Positions 1 to 7,498 are shown, numbered from the stretch's first letter. The stretch: 36,181 nt of DNA from a virus (IMGVR_UViG_3300034119_000303:1-36181), one strand, 5' to 3'. A program made the numbers and translations. The notes: generated by a model from the letters alone, not told the origin.

Positions 1-2166
1 ATATGTTAATTGACCAGCATAATCACCAATTGTAAAGTTGTAATAATTTTTTCCTTCAATTGTTCCACTACTCTCAACCTCCACCGTTACAGGATCTTCA
101 CCTACTAAAGTGTAAGTTACACTAATACAATCACAACCTATTATTGGAGGTGGTATAATTGAACTTAAATCAGTATATGTATATGTTACATTATTTGGAT
201 TTAAACAATCAGTGAGTTTGTAATAAGTTCTTTCACAAGCTAAACAACTGTCAAAAGTAAAATCAATATTAACTAGTTGAACATTAGGTGGAGTATAATC
301 TATCTGCTCTACTATCCAACAGTCACCACAATCTAGTTGTACTACTTTACCAACATAATCTGAAAAGTCTTCAGTACTATATTTTATTTGCAATGAGTTC
401 TTACAGTTAATAAACTTATAAGCCACAATTGGTAAACAAGATATGCAATCACTAGCAGTTTTTAATACAGATACGTTTACTGCACAATCACATTGAACAG
501 GACACTTATTTACTGATAATACATAAACTTCTTGATCAGTAGTCCAATCAGCACTATCTGAAATAGGACAATCTACATCTAATAAACATTCTGCTTGAGT
601 TTCACCTGCATCTTCACCGTAACCCCCTATTGATAAAACCCAAATGTTATTAATAGAATCCCACCATATATAAAAATCAACAGGTAGTATGTCTTCTCCT
701 AGTATTTCATATACATTTCTTTCATTATATGTTGCAACTTTATTTGCTTGAAATGAATTAGTACCACCTTCTGTTAAAATCTCAACTATAAGACAATCAC
801 AATTTCCAGATATATCAATTGACCAGCAACCTTCATATCCCATTAGAGTTACAACTTTATTATTTACATAATAATCAGTAAGTACTTCTGAGTTTGATAC
901 AGTTATAGTTTCAGTGTTTTGACAGTTTGTTAAATCATAACATATTTCAGGACATTCCTCATCTATACATAATCCAAAGGTAAATACAGAACCTTCAGTA
1001 CCACCTGTAACTATCGGAGGAATATAAGAACAAAACTTACTATTACCAACTACAGTAACTAATTCTAGATCTGCATTAACATAAGATATTGAAGATGGAT
1101 TACCTGTTACTGTATAACAGTTTAAAGCACATTGACATGGTACTTCTAAATTTAATACAACTGATACAGCATCTGGACAATTAGATGATATATTCTTGGT
1201 AACAAAATAACATCCTTCATAATTAAGTACAGATACAAATTGATCTACATAACTTTCTAAATCAGTATCTGTTACTATTAGAACAACTCCGGGTGTACAA
1301 GAATATAATGTATAACAGTTACATGATTGACATGCTGTACAAGTAGGAACTGTTGTTACTTCACCCATAAACTTAATCCACTCATAAATAACATTTGTAG
1401 GAGCTGGTGCAGGTACATTAGTTATATTAAAACAACCAACTACAGGTATTCCGGCTTCATTAAGAATTTCAGTTATTATAAGATCTTCTAAATCTAATGG
1501 GCATACTCCTGGTTCACACTCATTATCATATTCAATATATATTATGTCACCGTCTATTTTATAAGGTTCATTTGAACAACAATCATTCAAAGTATAATAA
1601 GCTGGAGGACATACAGGACATAACTCTGGATTATTACAATTTACTGTAGGTCCATATATATCATTATCTGCCACAGCTTCTGGTAATAATGGATACGATA
1701 CATTATTACCACTAATCTGATAAACTGTATAACATGCTCCAGGTTGTAATGATCCACCACTACCTGGAAATGATGCATCTCCTATATACTGAAATACAGC
1801 AGGTAAATTAACATCATCAAATATATTCTTTGGACCAGGGGTTCTTAGAAATTTAATTGAAGGTCCAGCACAACATGGTGCAAACTCATAAGCTATTGGA
1901 TCACATACATCACAAATTTCACTTGCACAATTACCATCAATTATGCCAATTCCTGGTTCTGGTATTTCTGGTAATCCTAATACATAACTAATCTGACCTG
2001 TTAACTGTGTTACTGTATAACATTGATCATTAATTAAACCTTCTGTGTTAGGACCATCATACACATACGTTCCATCATAACCACCAAAATCTAAAGGAAC
2101 TTGAAAGTCTAAAGTCTGTGTTTGGTTACAACATGGAATTAATCTAAGATAAGGTCCTACTGACAT
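1..2166 (-). CDS. Cysteine-rich repeat protein, partial (runs off left edge)
   Basis: An open frame of 722 codons starts at the ATG at 2166-2164 and has no stop before the left edge, so the C-terminus is missing. The product has about fifty cysteines. A module recurs: a start motif such as YYTLNDCC (190-197), CYTLYSC (284-290), CYDLTNC (409-415), YKFINC (583-588) and YYKLTDC (648-654), followed some 30 residues later by a strand ending in GCYFV, GCWSI or CWIV. Each copy looks like a small beta domain held by disulfides or metal. There is no signal peptide or membrane segment. It lies just after a zinc-ribbon miniprotein and two structural genes, so a virion surface or tail role is likely. I do not recognise an enzyme. 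Similar repeats are, from memory, seen in uncultured aquatic phages. Confidence 0.8.
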   Translation of the reverse strand, partial: MSVGPYLRLIPCCNQTQTLDFQVPLDFGGYDGTYVYDGPNTEGLINDQCYTVTQLTGQISYVLGLPEIPEPGIGIIDGNCASEICDVCDPIAYEFAPCCAGPSIKFLRTPGPKNIFDDVNLPAVFQYIGDASFPGSGGSLQPGACYTVYQISGNNVSYPLLPEAVADNDIYGPTVNCNNPELCPVCPPAYYTLNDCCSNEPYKIDGDIIYIEYDNECEPGVCPLDLEDLIITEILNEAGIPVVGCFNITNVPAPAPTNVIYEWIKFMGEVTTVPTCTACQSCNCYTLYSCTPGVVLIVTDTDLESYVDQFVSVLNYEGCYFVTKNISSNCPDAVSVVLNLEVPCQCALNCYTVTGNPSSISYVNADLELVTVVGNSKFCSYIPPIVTGGTEGSVFTFGLCIDEECPEICYDLTNCQNTETITVSNSEVLTDYYVNNKVVTLMGYEGCWSIDISGNCDCLIVEILTEGGTNSFQANKVATYNERNVYEILGEDILPVDFYIWWDSINNIWVLSIGGYGEDAGETQAECLLDVDCPISDSADWTTDQEVYVLSVNKCPVQCDCAVNVSVLKTASDCISCLPIVAYKFINCKNSLQIKYSTEDFSDYVGKVVQLDCGDCWIVEQIDYTPPNVQLVNIDFTFDSCLACERTYYKLTDCLNPNNVTYTYTDLSSIIPPPIIGCDCISVTYTLVGEDPVTVEVESSGTIEGKNYYNFTIGDYAGQLTY

Positions 2167-2172
2167 TGCTTA

Positions 2173-2385
2173 TTATTTTATAAACTTATTTAAATTCTTA
2201 TACCTATCAGGTCCCCAAACAGCACTATGCTTAGCTGTAGGTATTGGTGTTTCTTTTTTTATTGTTGGTTTTGGTGTACTTTGTATTTTATTAATACAGT
2301 TACTACATGCACTTCTTCCATCTGATGTTGTTCTTTTCTGACATCCACAAGTAAGTGTTGCTCCGCAGTTTGCACATTTTGCCAT
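2173..2385 (-). CDS. Zinc-ribbon miniprotein
   Basis: A 70-residue protein. It opens with MAKCANCG, has CGC at about 13-15 and CSNC at about 27-30, so four or more cysteines are placed as in a small zinc ribbon. The C-terminal half is polar and lysine-rich. The start is preceded by the leader TAAAAACCAACA (minus strand, 2401-2390), an exact match to the leader of the gene starting at 10094. It sits between a structural protein gene and the cysteine-rich repeat gene. Its function is unknown; it could bind metal in the virion or bind nucleic acid. The zinc site is inferred from cysteine spacing alone. Confidence 0.75.
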   Translation of the reverse strand: MAKCANCGATLTCGCQKRTTSDGRSACSNCINKIQSTPKPTIKKETPIPTAKHSAVWGPDRYKNLNKFIK

Positions 2386-2406
2386 AATCTGTTGGTTTTT
2401 AGTTGT

Positions 2407-2949
2407 TTAACAATGTGTACAAGTCATTTTGTTAAGAAGCTTCATAGCATAGTTATATAAACTCATACCTTTTTGAGGCTCATGACAAAATTCAACTTTT
2501 CCTTTTGCAGCTTGAAGATACATATAAATCAATCTCAGTTCCTCAAGTCTTTGTTTTATTTTGAATGGAGGATCACAAGCATTAGCATCTACATCACATA
2601 ATACATTGTAGTACTTATTTAATGCTTGAGTAATTCTCATATGGTTATATTCTACATACACTGTTTCATTAGGAGATACACTGTACTTAATAATGTATAC
2701 ACCATCTGGTATATCTACAGTTACTGTTCCACAATCTGTTGTCTGTAATCCTAGATCACATGCAGTTATTGTTTCTACAAAATCCTGTGTAGTATCTAGT
2801 TGTACAGAATATCCAAATCCAGGCACTGTAATATTTAGTGTAGGACATGTTACCGGAATCAATGTAGAATAAACACTTGTATCAAATATCTTTAAGATAC
2901 ATGAGTTCATTACAGTTGGAACCTCTAAACTTAGTATATGATTAGCCAT
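2407..2949 (-). CDS. Putative virion structural protein, beta domain plus helical tail
   Basis: A 180-residue protein with two visible halves. Residues 1 to about 110 are rich in beta-forming and Thr/Val residues with several cysteines, like a small Ig-like or jelly-roll domain. Residues from about 115 are helical, with RITQALNKYYNV, RLEELRLIYMYLQAAKGKV and a last helix before the terminal CTHC. It follows the abundant 508-residue structural gene after a terminator hairpin that lies in its 5' leader (2957-2995), so it may be read by partial read-through. It is probably a tail or connector component. No enzymatic motif is visible, and the assignment rests mainly on context. Confidence 0.7.
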   Translation of the reverse strand: MANHILSLEVPTVMNSCILKIFDTSVYSTLIPVTCPTLNITVPGFGYSVQLDTTQDFVETITACDLGLQTTDCGTVTVDIPDGVYIIKYSVSPNETVYVEYNHMRITQALNKYYNVLCDVDANACDPPFKIKQRLEELRLIYMYLQAAKGKVEFCHEPQKGMSLYNYAMKLLNKMTCTHC

Positions 2950-2956
2950 AGTGAAA

Positions 2957-2995
2957 TAATAAAAAAGGGGAGGAGTATGAAACTCAGCTCCCCTT
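2957..2995 (-). terminator. Rho-independent terminator after the 508-residue structural gene
   Basis: On the minus strand AAGGGGAG pairs with CTCCCCTT, with a further inner GAGT/ACTC pairing, followed by TTTTTTATTATTT. It lies between the stop at 3017 and the start at 2949, so it should limit transcription downstream of the structural gene. Confidence 0.85.
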
Positions 2996-3016
2996 ATGTG
3001 TTTTTAATCTATAAGA

Positions 3017-4543
3017 TTATGCAGGTACGTAAGTCATTCCTGGGTAGTAGTATGTAGGTGCACCACAATCTGTGACACAGCTTTCAATTTCAAGACCTTC
3101 ACATGAAATACCACAGTTGTCTAACCACTTGTTAACAAACTCTTGGAAAGCAACTTCTATACCATCAGTAATGATTTCTAACAAGTATTGATCATTATCA
3201 AATGTACTAGTTGGGTTGTTGAAACGTGGAACATTATGCAACAAGTAATATCTTGTGTACAAGCTGTTACGGTTGATGTAGTTAAACACACTGTATCCTT
3301 GAGTAATCTCACGAATCCTGAAGTCACTGTGGAAGAAGTTTTGTCTGTATTGCTCAGATAAAATTACATCACGTGCTACTGACTCACCAAGACCCATTGC
3401 TTGTCTTCCTTGACATTCTGTGATAACACATACTCCGTCAAATGCACAAGGATCACCATTAAGATCTACTTCAGAAGCATAGATTCTAACTGGCTCAACT
3501 TCATAGAAGTCAGTCAATTGGAATGTACAGTTACCAAATTTAGTATCTACATAAGCTCCGTTAAGAACTAAACCGGCACATTCACCATCTAAATATCCTG
3601 GAGATACATAATGATCCCAAGTATCAACTCCGTATGCAGCTAAGAAAGCAGCATCTGTTCCTGGTGCGTACCAAGGAGTTCCTGATTGGTCAATAAGAAT
3701 TGGTAACAAGAATGGAGAGATAACTGGATATCTTACAATTGCCTCAGCCCATTGTTTAAAGATTAAAGTTGAATCAATTTCTACTGGAGCAATTGATCCT
3801 TCTGGACAACATCCACCATATGCAGAAGCAATGATATAAGAGTTGTGGTTAAGTAATCTTAATGCAGGAGAACCTTTAACATCAACACGTAATGTATATG
3901 TTTCACCACAATAGAATTTTTTACAACAGTTAGCACCAACACCAGCAGTTACTTCAAAATCAGGTTGGTCAGCTCCATCTCCTGGTAAATCTACACATGG
4001 AGAAACTAAATCACCTGTAACAAATCCTGATCCACCGTTTACTAACTCTACAAATGTTACTTCACCGTCTAATACAGTAATGTTAGCATATGCAGGTTCT
4101 GAACCAGCACCACATAATTCAACATCTGAATAAACACCATCAGTTAAACCGCTACCAGCGACATTGATTACCAATGATAAAGCAACATCATCTGTGTAAG
4201 CTGTATTACCTAAATGAACAATCTCATTTTGTGGAGTACAAGGATCTACACGGTAGAACTTGCTAACATACTTAGGGTTGATTGTTTTAGACTTGTTAGA
4301 CTCTTTGTACCCTCCGTGGAAAGGTCCAATTTTGTCATTGTCATAAATAGAACCAGCTGCCAAGATTAATGGACAACAATTGTCTGGAGCATCTCTTTGT
4401 AAAGTCCAAGTTTTTGGATCTACAAATGCAAACTTACCACCTAGTAAAATGTTACCTGGTGTACCCAATTTGCCGTTAAGTGTATCAACAAAACCTTCAG
4501 TTCCCACAAAGGTCTTTTGAAAAGCATGATTAAAATAAGCCAT
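3017..4543 (-). CDS. Putative major tail or virion structural protein (508 aa)
   Basis: This gene is an isolated expression unit: a copy of the conserved promoter element lies at 4574-4588 and a strong terminator at 2957-2995. About half of its arginines use CGT, as the capsid gene favours, a sign of high expression. The N-terminal part includes KIGPFHGGYKESNKSKTINP (71-90). Residues about 129-203 form a Gly/Ser-rich beta module, from GSGLTDGVYSDVELCGAGS through NGGSGFVTGDLVS, of a type inserted in many phage surface proteins. The C-terminal part (about 390-470) is rich in aromatic residues and ends in a cysteine-rich tail. High expression and position after the head and neck genes suggest a tail tube, sheath or other abundant tail protein. 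No specific family is recognised with certainty. Confidence 0.75.
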   Translation of the reverse strand: MAYFNHAFQKTFVGTEGFVDTLNGKLGTPGNILLGGKFAFVDPKTWTLQRDAPDNCCPLILAAGSIYDNDKIGPFHGGYKESNKSKTINPKYVSKFYRVDPCTPQNEIVHLGNTAYTDDVALSLVINVAGSGLTDGVYSDVELCGAGSEPAYANITVLDGEVTFVELVNGGSGFVTGDLVSPCVDLPGDGADQPDFEVTAGVGANCCKKFYCGETYTLRVDVKGSPALRLLNHNSYIIASAYGGCCPEGSIAPVEIDSTLIFKQWAEAIVRYPVISPFLLPILIDQSGTPWYAPGTDAAFLAAYGVDTWDHYVSPGYLDGECAGLVLNGAYVDTKFGNCTFQLTDFYEVEPVRIYASEVDLNGDPCAFDGVCVITECQGRQAMGLGESVARDVILSEQYRQNFFHSDFRIREITQGYSVFNYINRNSLYTRYYLLHNVPRFNNPTSTFDNDQYLLEIITDGIEVAFQEFVNKWLDNCGISCEGLEIESCVTDCGAPTYYYPGMTYVPA

Positions 4544-4573
4544 TGTTTTTTGTTTTAATTAATAAATATATAG

Positions 4574-4588
4574 TATAATATACTAAAA
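4574..4588 (-). promoter_or_regulatory. Putative phage promoter element, copy 1
   Basis: Minus strand TTTTAGTATATTATA, about 30 bases before the ATG at 4543. The same 15 bases occur at 23041-23055 and 33237-33251, and with one mismatch at 35068-35082, each time in a gap before a gene. It includes TATATT, close to a Bacteroidota -7 box. Confidence 0.7.
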
Positions 4589-4606
4589 GTTTTTTAAACT
4601 TCCAAA

Positions 4607-5059
4607 TTATTTTAAGAAAAGTAATTTATACTTAGCAGAATTAATAGAATCTTTAAGAGTATCTAAAGAGTTTACAATTTCTGAGTAAGGCATTTTAGCT
4701 TGTAAACCATTTACCATTTCATATATGTCTCTTAAATAACTTAAACCATCTTCTACTGTATTAAGTGTTTTTGGAGCTACTTCTTTATAATCAAGGATTT
4801 TTTCTGCTGCTCCTTGATAGCCTTCAATAAGTGTATCGGCATGTCCAGGTAATGCATCATATAACTTATTAAGAGCTTTATGTGCTGCATATGCACCGGA
4901 TCCTTTTATTTTTAAATGAAGCTTGTGAAAACTTGCTGCAGCATTCATAAGTTCTGTAGCACATGCTGCTGTCATAGTATCTACTGAAGCTCCTGCAGGA
5001 GTCCTTGAGTATGAAGCACTAGTTGCAGTATCTCTTTTTAACATTCTAGGTTTTTCCAT
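4607..5059 (-). CDS. Dps-like ferritin-fold protein
   Basis: A 150-residue, mostly helical protein with four predicted helices. The pattern FHKLHLKIKGSGAYAAHKAL (44-63) followed by D75 and E79 matches the Dps ferroxidase region: His48 and His60 are 12 apart, Asp75 is 15 after His60, and Glu79 is 4 after that, the same spacings as H51, H63, D78 and E82 of E. coli Dps. The position equal to Dps D67 is Asn64. Dps proteins form shells that oxidise and store iron and protect DNA; phage relatives are grouped, as I recall, in DUF5856. It lies between the neck gene and a major structural gene, so it may be a virion protein or protect DNA late in infection. The fold is well supported; activity is inferred. 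Confidence 0.75.
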   Translation of the reverse strand: MEKPRMLKRDTATSASYSRTPAGASVDTMTAACATELMNAAASFHKLHLKIKGSGAYAAHKALNKLYDALPGHADTLIEGYQGAAEKILDYKEVAPKTLNTVEDGLSYLRDIYEMVNGLQAKMPYSEIVNSLDTLKDSINSAKYKLLFLK

Positions 5060-5064
5060 TATTA

Positions 5065-5763
5065 TTAGTTATTACGTTCAGCTCCTTCAGATCCTCTAGA
5101 GAATTGGTTTCCTGACTCAATATCTCCAGCTATAATACTTGCAGCTTCATCTATTATTAATTCAATTATGTCATCTTTAAACTCAGATGGTACATTAACA
5201 ACTGATGCTGTATTGGTATAAGGATCAACACATCCTTGCACTTGTATTTTAACAGGTTGTCTGTAATATATCAAGTCTAACTGTTGAACATTGAATACAC
5301 CATCTGTATATACATTAACATTATTACCTTTAAGAGTAGCAAATGTTTCTGCCCAGTCAAAGTTAGGTTGCTTAGCTTTATCTCTCAGAAGTAGATTAAG
5401 ATTTCCTTCTTCTGCCAAGTAAACAGTCATTCTTCTTTTATCACAACAATCTTTCTGAGCAAACACATCTACTCTTTTCCATTGTAAGTAATCTTCTGGA
5501 AGGGTGCCTTTAAAATAATACTCTTTATCTACAGTAGGTAAAGTCTCTGTAACAAGTAATACTTGTAAGTCATCCTTTCTTCTAGTAGATTGTTCATCAC
5601 CTTCTCTTACTTGGTTAATACCATGCAGCTGTCTTCTGGCCCATTCTACCTGAGCTTTATTAAAAGCTTCTACCACAACCCAACACTCAATATTATCATA
5701 ATCTTGAGAATCTAATTTATTAATTCTTTCTTTTATTTTAATTATTATTGTTGAGTTAAGCAT
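5065..5763 (-). CDS. Putative neck / head-tail adaptor protein
   Basis: A 232-residue protein. The N-terminal helix continues with INKLDSQDYDNIECWVVVEA and AFNKAQVEWARRQLHG, and the C-terminus has a helix with DDIIELIIDEAASIIAGDIE. This general shape, helices around a central beta region (KEYYFKGTLPEDYLQWKRV), fits head-completion or neck proteins, and similar proteins occur, from memory, near the capsid genes of Bacteroidota phages including crAss-like ones. The start overlaps the end of the HNH gene by 8 bases. Its first residues, MLNSTIIIKIKE, nearly repeat those of the HNH gene, which suggests the nuclease inserted into the start of this gene and the start was rebuilt. The neck role is inferred from fold pattern and context. 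Confidence 0.65.
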   Translation of the reverse strand: MLNSTIIIKIKERINKLDSQDYDNIECWVVVEAFNKAQVEWARRQLHGINQVREGDEQSTRRKDDLQVLLVTETLPTVDKEYYFKGTLPEDYLQWKRVDVFAQKDCCDKRRMTVYLAEEGNLNLLLRDKAKQPNFDWAETFATLKGNNVNVYTDGVFNVQQLDLIYYRQPVKIQVQGCVDPYTNTASVVNVPSEFKDDIIELIIDEAASIIAGDIESGNQFSRGSEGAERNN

Positions 5764-6226
5764 TTTCTAAATATTTAATTGCATTAGTTAAATGTTCAGT
5801 ATTATCATTTATAAAGCCAAGTATACAATTACACTTATAACATAATAAACCTCTTACTTTACTAGTGGTGTGGCAATGATCAACAGCAAAATATTTATTT
5901 CTTCCATGTTTTATTTCAGATTCTGAAATAGTACATATTGCACATTTTCCATTTTGTGAAATTAACATTTTGTTATATTCTTCTAGTGTAATACCGTATC
6001 TTTTTTTATAGTAAATTTCTCTGTTTACTTCTTTTCTTTTTTTATTAAACTCTCTTCTTTTTTGTTTAAACTCTTCTGTTTTACTATTTTCTTTTATTCT
6101 AGCTTTTATTTTTTCTTTATTTTGCTGATAATATTTTTTAGTATAAGCTTTTAACTTTTCTTCTTTAGTTAGAGTATCAGAAGTTGATAATTCTTTTATT
6201 TTTATGGTGATTACACTGTTAAGCAT
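5756..6226 (-). CDS. HNH homing-type endonuclease (endonuclease VII-like)
   Basis: A 156-residue protein. The C-terminal half has CAIC at about 96-99, the core AVDHCHTTSKVRGLLCYKCN and then ILGFINDN, the typical layout of recombination endonuclease VII-type HNH nucleases: a zinc-binding Cys pair, a DHCH active-site strand and a second Cys pair. The first half is a very basic helical region (KKYYQQNKEKIKARIKEN) likely to contact DNA. Such nucleases cut DNA and spread their own gene. The first 12 residues, MLNSVITIKIKE, are almost those of the next gene and not part of the nuclease family, so the insertion appears to have taken over the original start codon of the neck gene. It breaks an otherwise structural gene run. 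Confidence 0.9.
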   Translation of the reverse strand: MLNSVITIKIKELSTSDTLTKEEKLKAYTKKYYQQNKEKIKARIKENSKTEEFKQKRREFNKKRKEVNREIYYKKRYGITLEEYNKMLISQNGKCAICTISESEIKHGRNKYFAVDHCHTTSKVRGLLCYKCNCILGFINDNTEHLTNAIKYLENA

Positions 6227-6229
6227 CTC

Positions 6230-6553
6230 TTATTTTTTTCTTTTTACAGAACCACCTTTTTTAGAACCAGTTAACTTGGCTTGCATAGCTCCACTTTGAT
6301 CAACCTTATTTCTTTCTGCTTCATTCATTCTTTTAGTCACATTTTCCATTTGTTCAGTTGGTGAAGTATTATAAATTCTATCCAACATTGGTGTTGACTT
6401 AGCTCTATTAGTATTAGCATCTTTCCAAGCTTCAAAACTAACTACATTCTTACCATCTTGAGCTTTAGGTAAAGATTTCTTTACTGCAGCTTGTCTAGCT
6501 TCATTAGCTTTTCTGAAGAATGTAATTGGATTTTCTTTATTAGTCTTTTTCAT
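6230..6553 (-). CDS. Small basic protein with LPKAQDG motif and Lys-Gly-Gly tail
   Basis: A 107-residue basic protein. The N-terminus ITFFRKANEARQAAVKKSLP runs into KAQDG, and the C-terminus is SKKGGSVKRKK. No enzyme motif is visible. It is the last of six small basic genes (9065-6230) that sit back to back between the capsid and neck genes. The common Gly-Gly motifs and strong positive charge suggest packaged DNA-binding or head-internal proteins, or small scaffold-associated proteins. Its stop lies 3 bases before the HNH start, where the neck gene probably began before the insertion. Function unknown. Confidence 0.75.
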   Translation of the reverse strand: MKKTNKENPITFFRKANEARQAAVKKSLPKAQDGKNVVSFEAWKDANTNRAKSTPMLDRIYNTSPTEQMENVTKRMNEAERNKVDQSGAMQAKLTGSKKGGSVKRKK

Positions 6554-6554
6554 C

Positions 6555-6767
6555 TTATTTATTTTTAGCCATTTTCTTAAAAGTCATTGCTAAAGCTTTT
6601 CTCTTAGGTGTACAAGTTTTTTTAGTCATTGGAGTGCAATATCCTTTATGTGCAGGATTAACTGCTTTTTGAATCCAGTTCTTATCTTTAGTTGCTCCAC
6701 CTTTAGCCATTTGTCTTTTGGTAAGATCTTTCTGAGCTTGAGCTAAAACTTTCTTATTTCCAGCCAT
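6555..6767 (-). CDS. Small basic virion-associated protein with MAKGG motif
   Basis: A 70-residue protein made mostly of Lys, Ala and Arg. It has MAKGG at 20-24 and then NWIQKAVNPAHKGYCTPMTK from residue 30, with a second Cys and KRKALAMTFKKMAKNK at the end. From memory, the WIQKAVNP...CTPMTK pattern is a recurring small-protein family in tailed phages and some large eukaryotic DNA viruses. It is one base from the next gene and six from the previous one, so it is translated within the basic-protein operon. The charge suggests DNA contact; the actual role is unknown. Confidence 0.75.
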   Translation of the reverse strand: MAGNKKVLAQAQKDLTKRQMAKGGATKDKNWIQKAVNPAHKGYCTPMTKKTCTPKRKALAMTFKKMAKNK

Positions 6768-6772
6768 GACAA

Positions 6773-7204
6773 TTATTTTTTAGTAGAACCGCCTTTTCTT
6801 TTGATAACTCCTCTACCTTTAAGAACATCAGCTTTAGTTACTTTACCATCACCTGTAAGATCTGGAAAACCACCTTTAGCCATTTTTCTAACCATTACAC
6901 ATTTACCGCTAGCATCTCTAACAAGTGGAGCTTTACATGAATGTTTAACAGATACAGAAGCACCAAACTTAGCTTTAGCAGTACCACCTTTTTTCATAGT
7001 ATCAATACCTTGTCTGTTTGGACCTGTAGGACCAGCATTAGGTACACCATAAATTTGTTTAGATACATTGTCTCCACCTGTAGTAGGTTTAGCAAAACCT
7101 TTTGCTTTATTTAGAGCTTGACCACCAACAGCCATTTTTTTTACTTTCTTTATAGTTCCTCCGGCTTTCATTTTGCCACCACATCCAGTTTTACAAGTTT
7201 TCAT
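6773..7204 (-). CDS. Basic multi-GG protein with an EF-hand/dockerin-like loop
   Basis: A 143-residue, strongly basic protein with four spaced double-glycine motifs: MKAGG (12-16), MAVGG (24-28), MKKGG (70-74) and MAKGG (108-112). Right after the last comes DLTGDGKVTKAD (115-126), which fits a calcium-binding loop of the dockerin or EF-hand type, with D115, T117, D119, T123 and D126 at the expected positions. The N-terminus has two Cys (KTCKTGCGG) and another Cys pair lies at 90 and 102. It belongs to the six-gene basic cluster. A packaged DNA-binding or processed head protein is plausible. Whether the GG sites are cut is not known; calcium binding is a pattern-based suggestion. Confidence 0.75.
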   Translation of the reverse strand: MKTCKTGCGGKMKAGGTIKKVKKMAVGGQALNKAKGFAKPTTGGDNVSKQIYGVPNAGPTGPNRQGIDTMKKGGTAKAKFGASVSVKHSCKAPLVRDASGKCVMVRKMAKGGFPDLTGDGKVTKADVLKGRGVIKRKGGSTKK

Positions 7205-7216
7205 GATATATATATT

Positions 7217-7498
7217 TTAACAATTCCATTTTCTTAAAGACTTATTAATCCTAGAGTTAGGATCATTAGCTGTCTTAGAGCTTGTTAGTTTTTTCTTCAT
7301 ACCTGACATTCTGCTACAGAAGCTTTTTCTTCTTTTAGCAGCTTTGCTATCAGGATCTAATTTAGAAGGTTTAGTAGTTACAGCTGTCTTAAGTTTACTA
7401 CCTGGATTCTCTCTTCTATATGAAGCAACTCCTTTAGCATTAAGACCTCCTGTAGGATTCTTACCTTCTTTTCTTTGCCAAGTTGGAGATTTTGCCAT
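7217..7498 (-). CDS. DUF6321-like small basic protein
   Basis: A 93-residue basic protein. The start, SPTWQRKEGKNPTGGLNAKG, with SYRRENPGSKLK after it, and the end, RRKSFCSRMSGMKKKL then SLRKWNC, match what I recall as the DUF6321 family. That family is found in phages and in nucleocytoplasmic large DNA viruses. No catalytic motif is evident; the conserved Trp, Cys and Arg residues suggest a small nucleic-acid or structural role. It is two bases from the previous gene and part of the basic cluster. Family match is from memory of the motif, and biological role is unknown. Confidence 0.8.
   Translation of the reverse strand: MAKSPTWQRKEGKNPTGGLNAKGVASYRRENPGSKLKTAVTTKPSKLDPDSKAAKRRKSFCSRMSGMKKKLTSSKTANDPNSRINKSLRKWNC

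Noticed and set aside
6773-7204. Adenovirus-protease consensus sites in the basic proteins
   Set aside because: The adenovirus rule is (M/I/L)xGG or (M/I/L)xGxG, with the hydrophobic residue two before the first Gly. Here it is three before (MxxGG), so the match is only loose; I keep the GG motif as an observation, not as that site.
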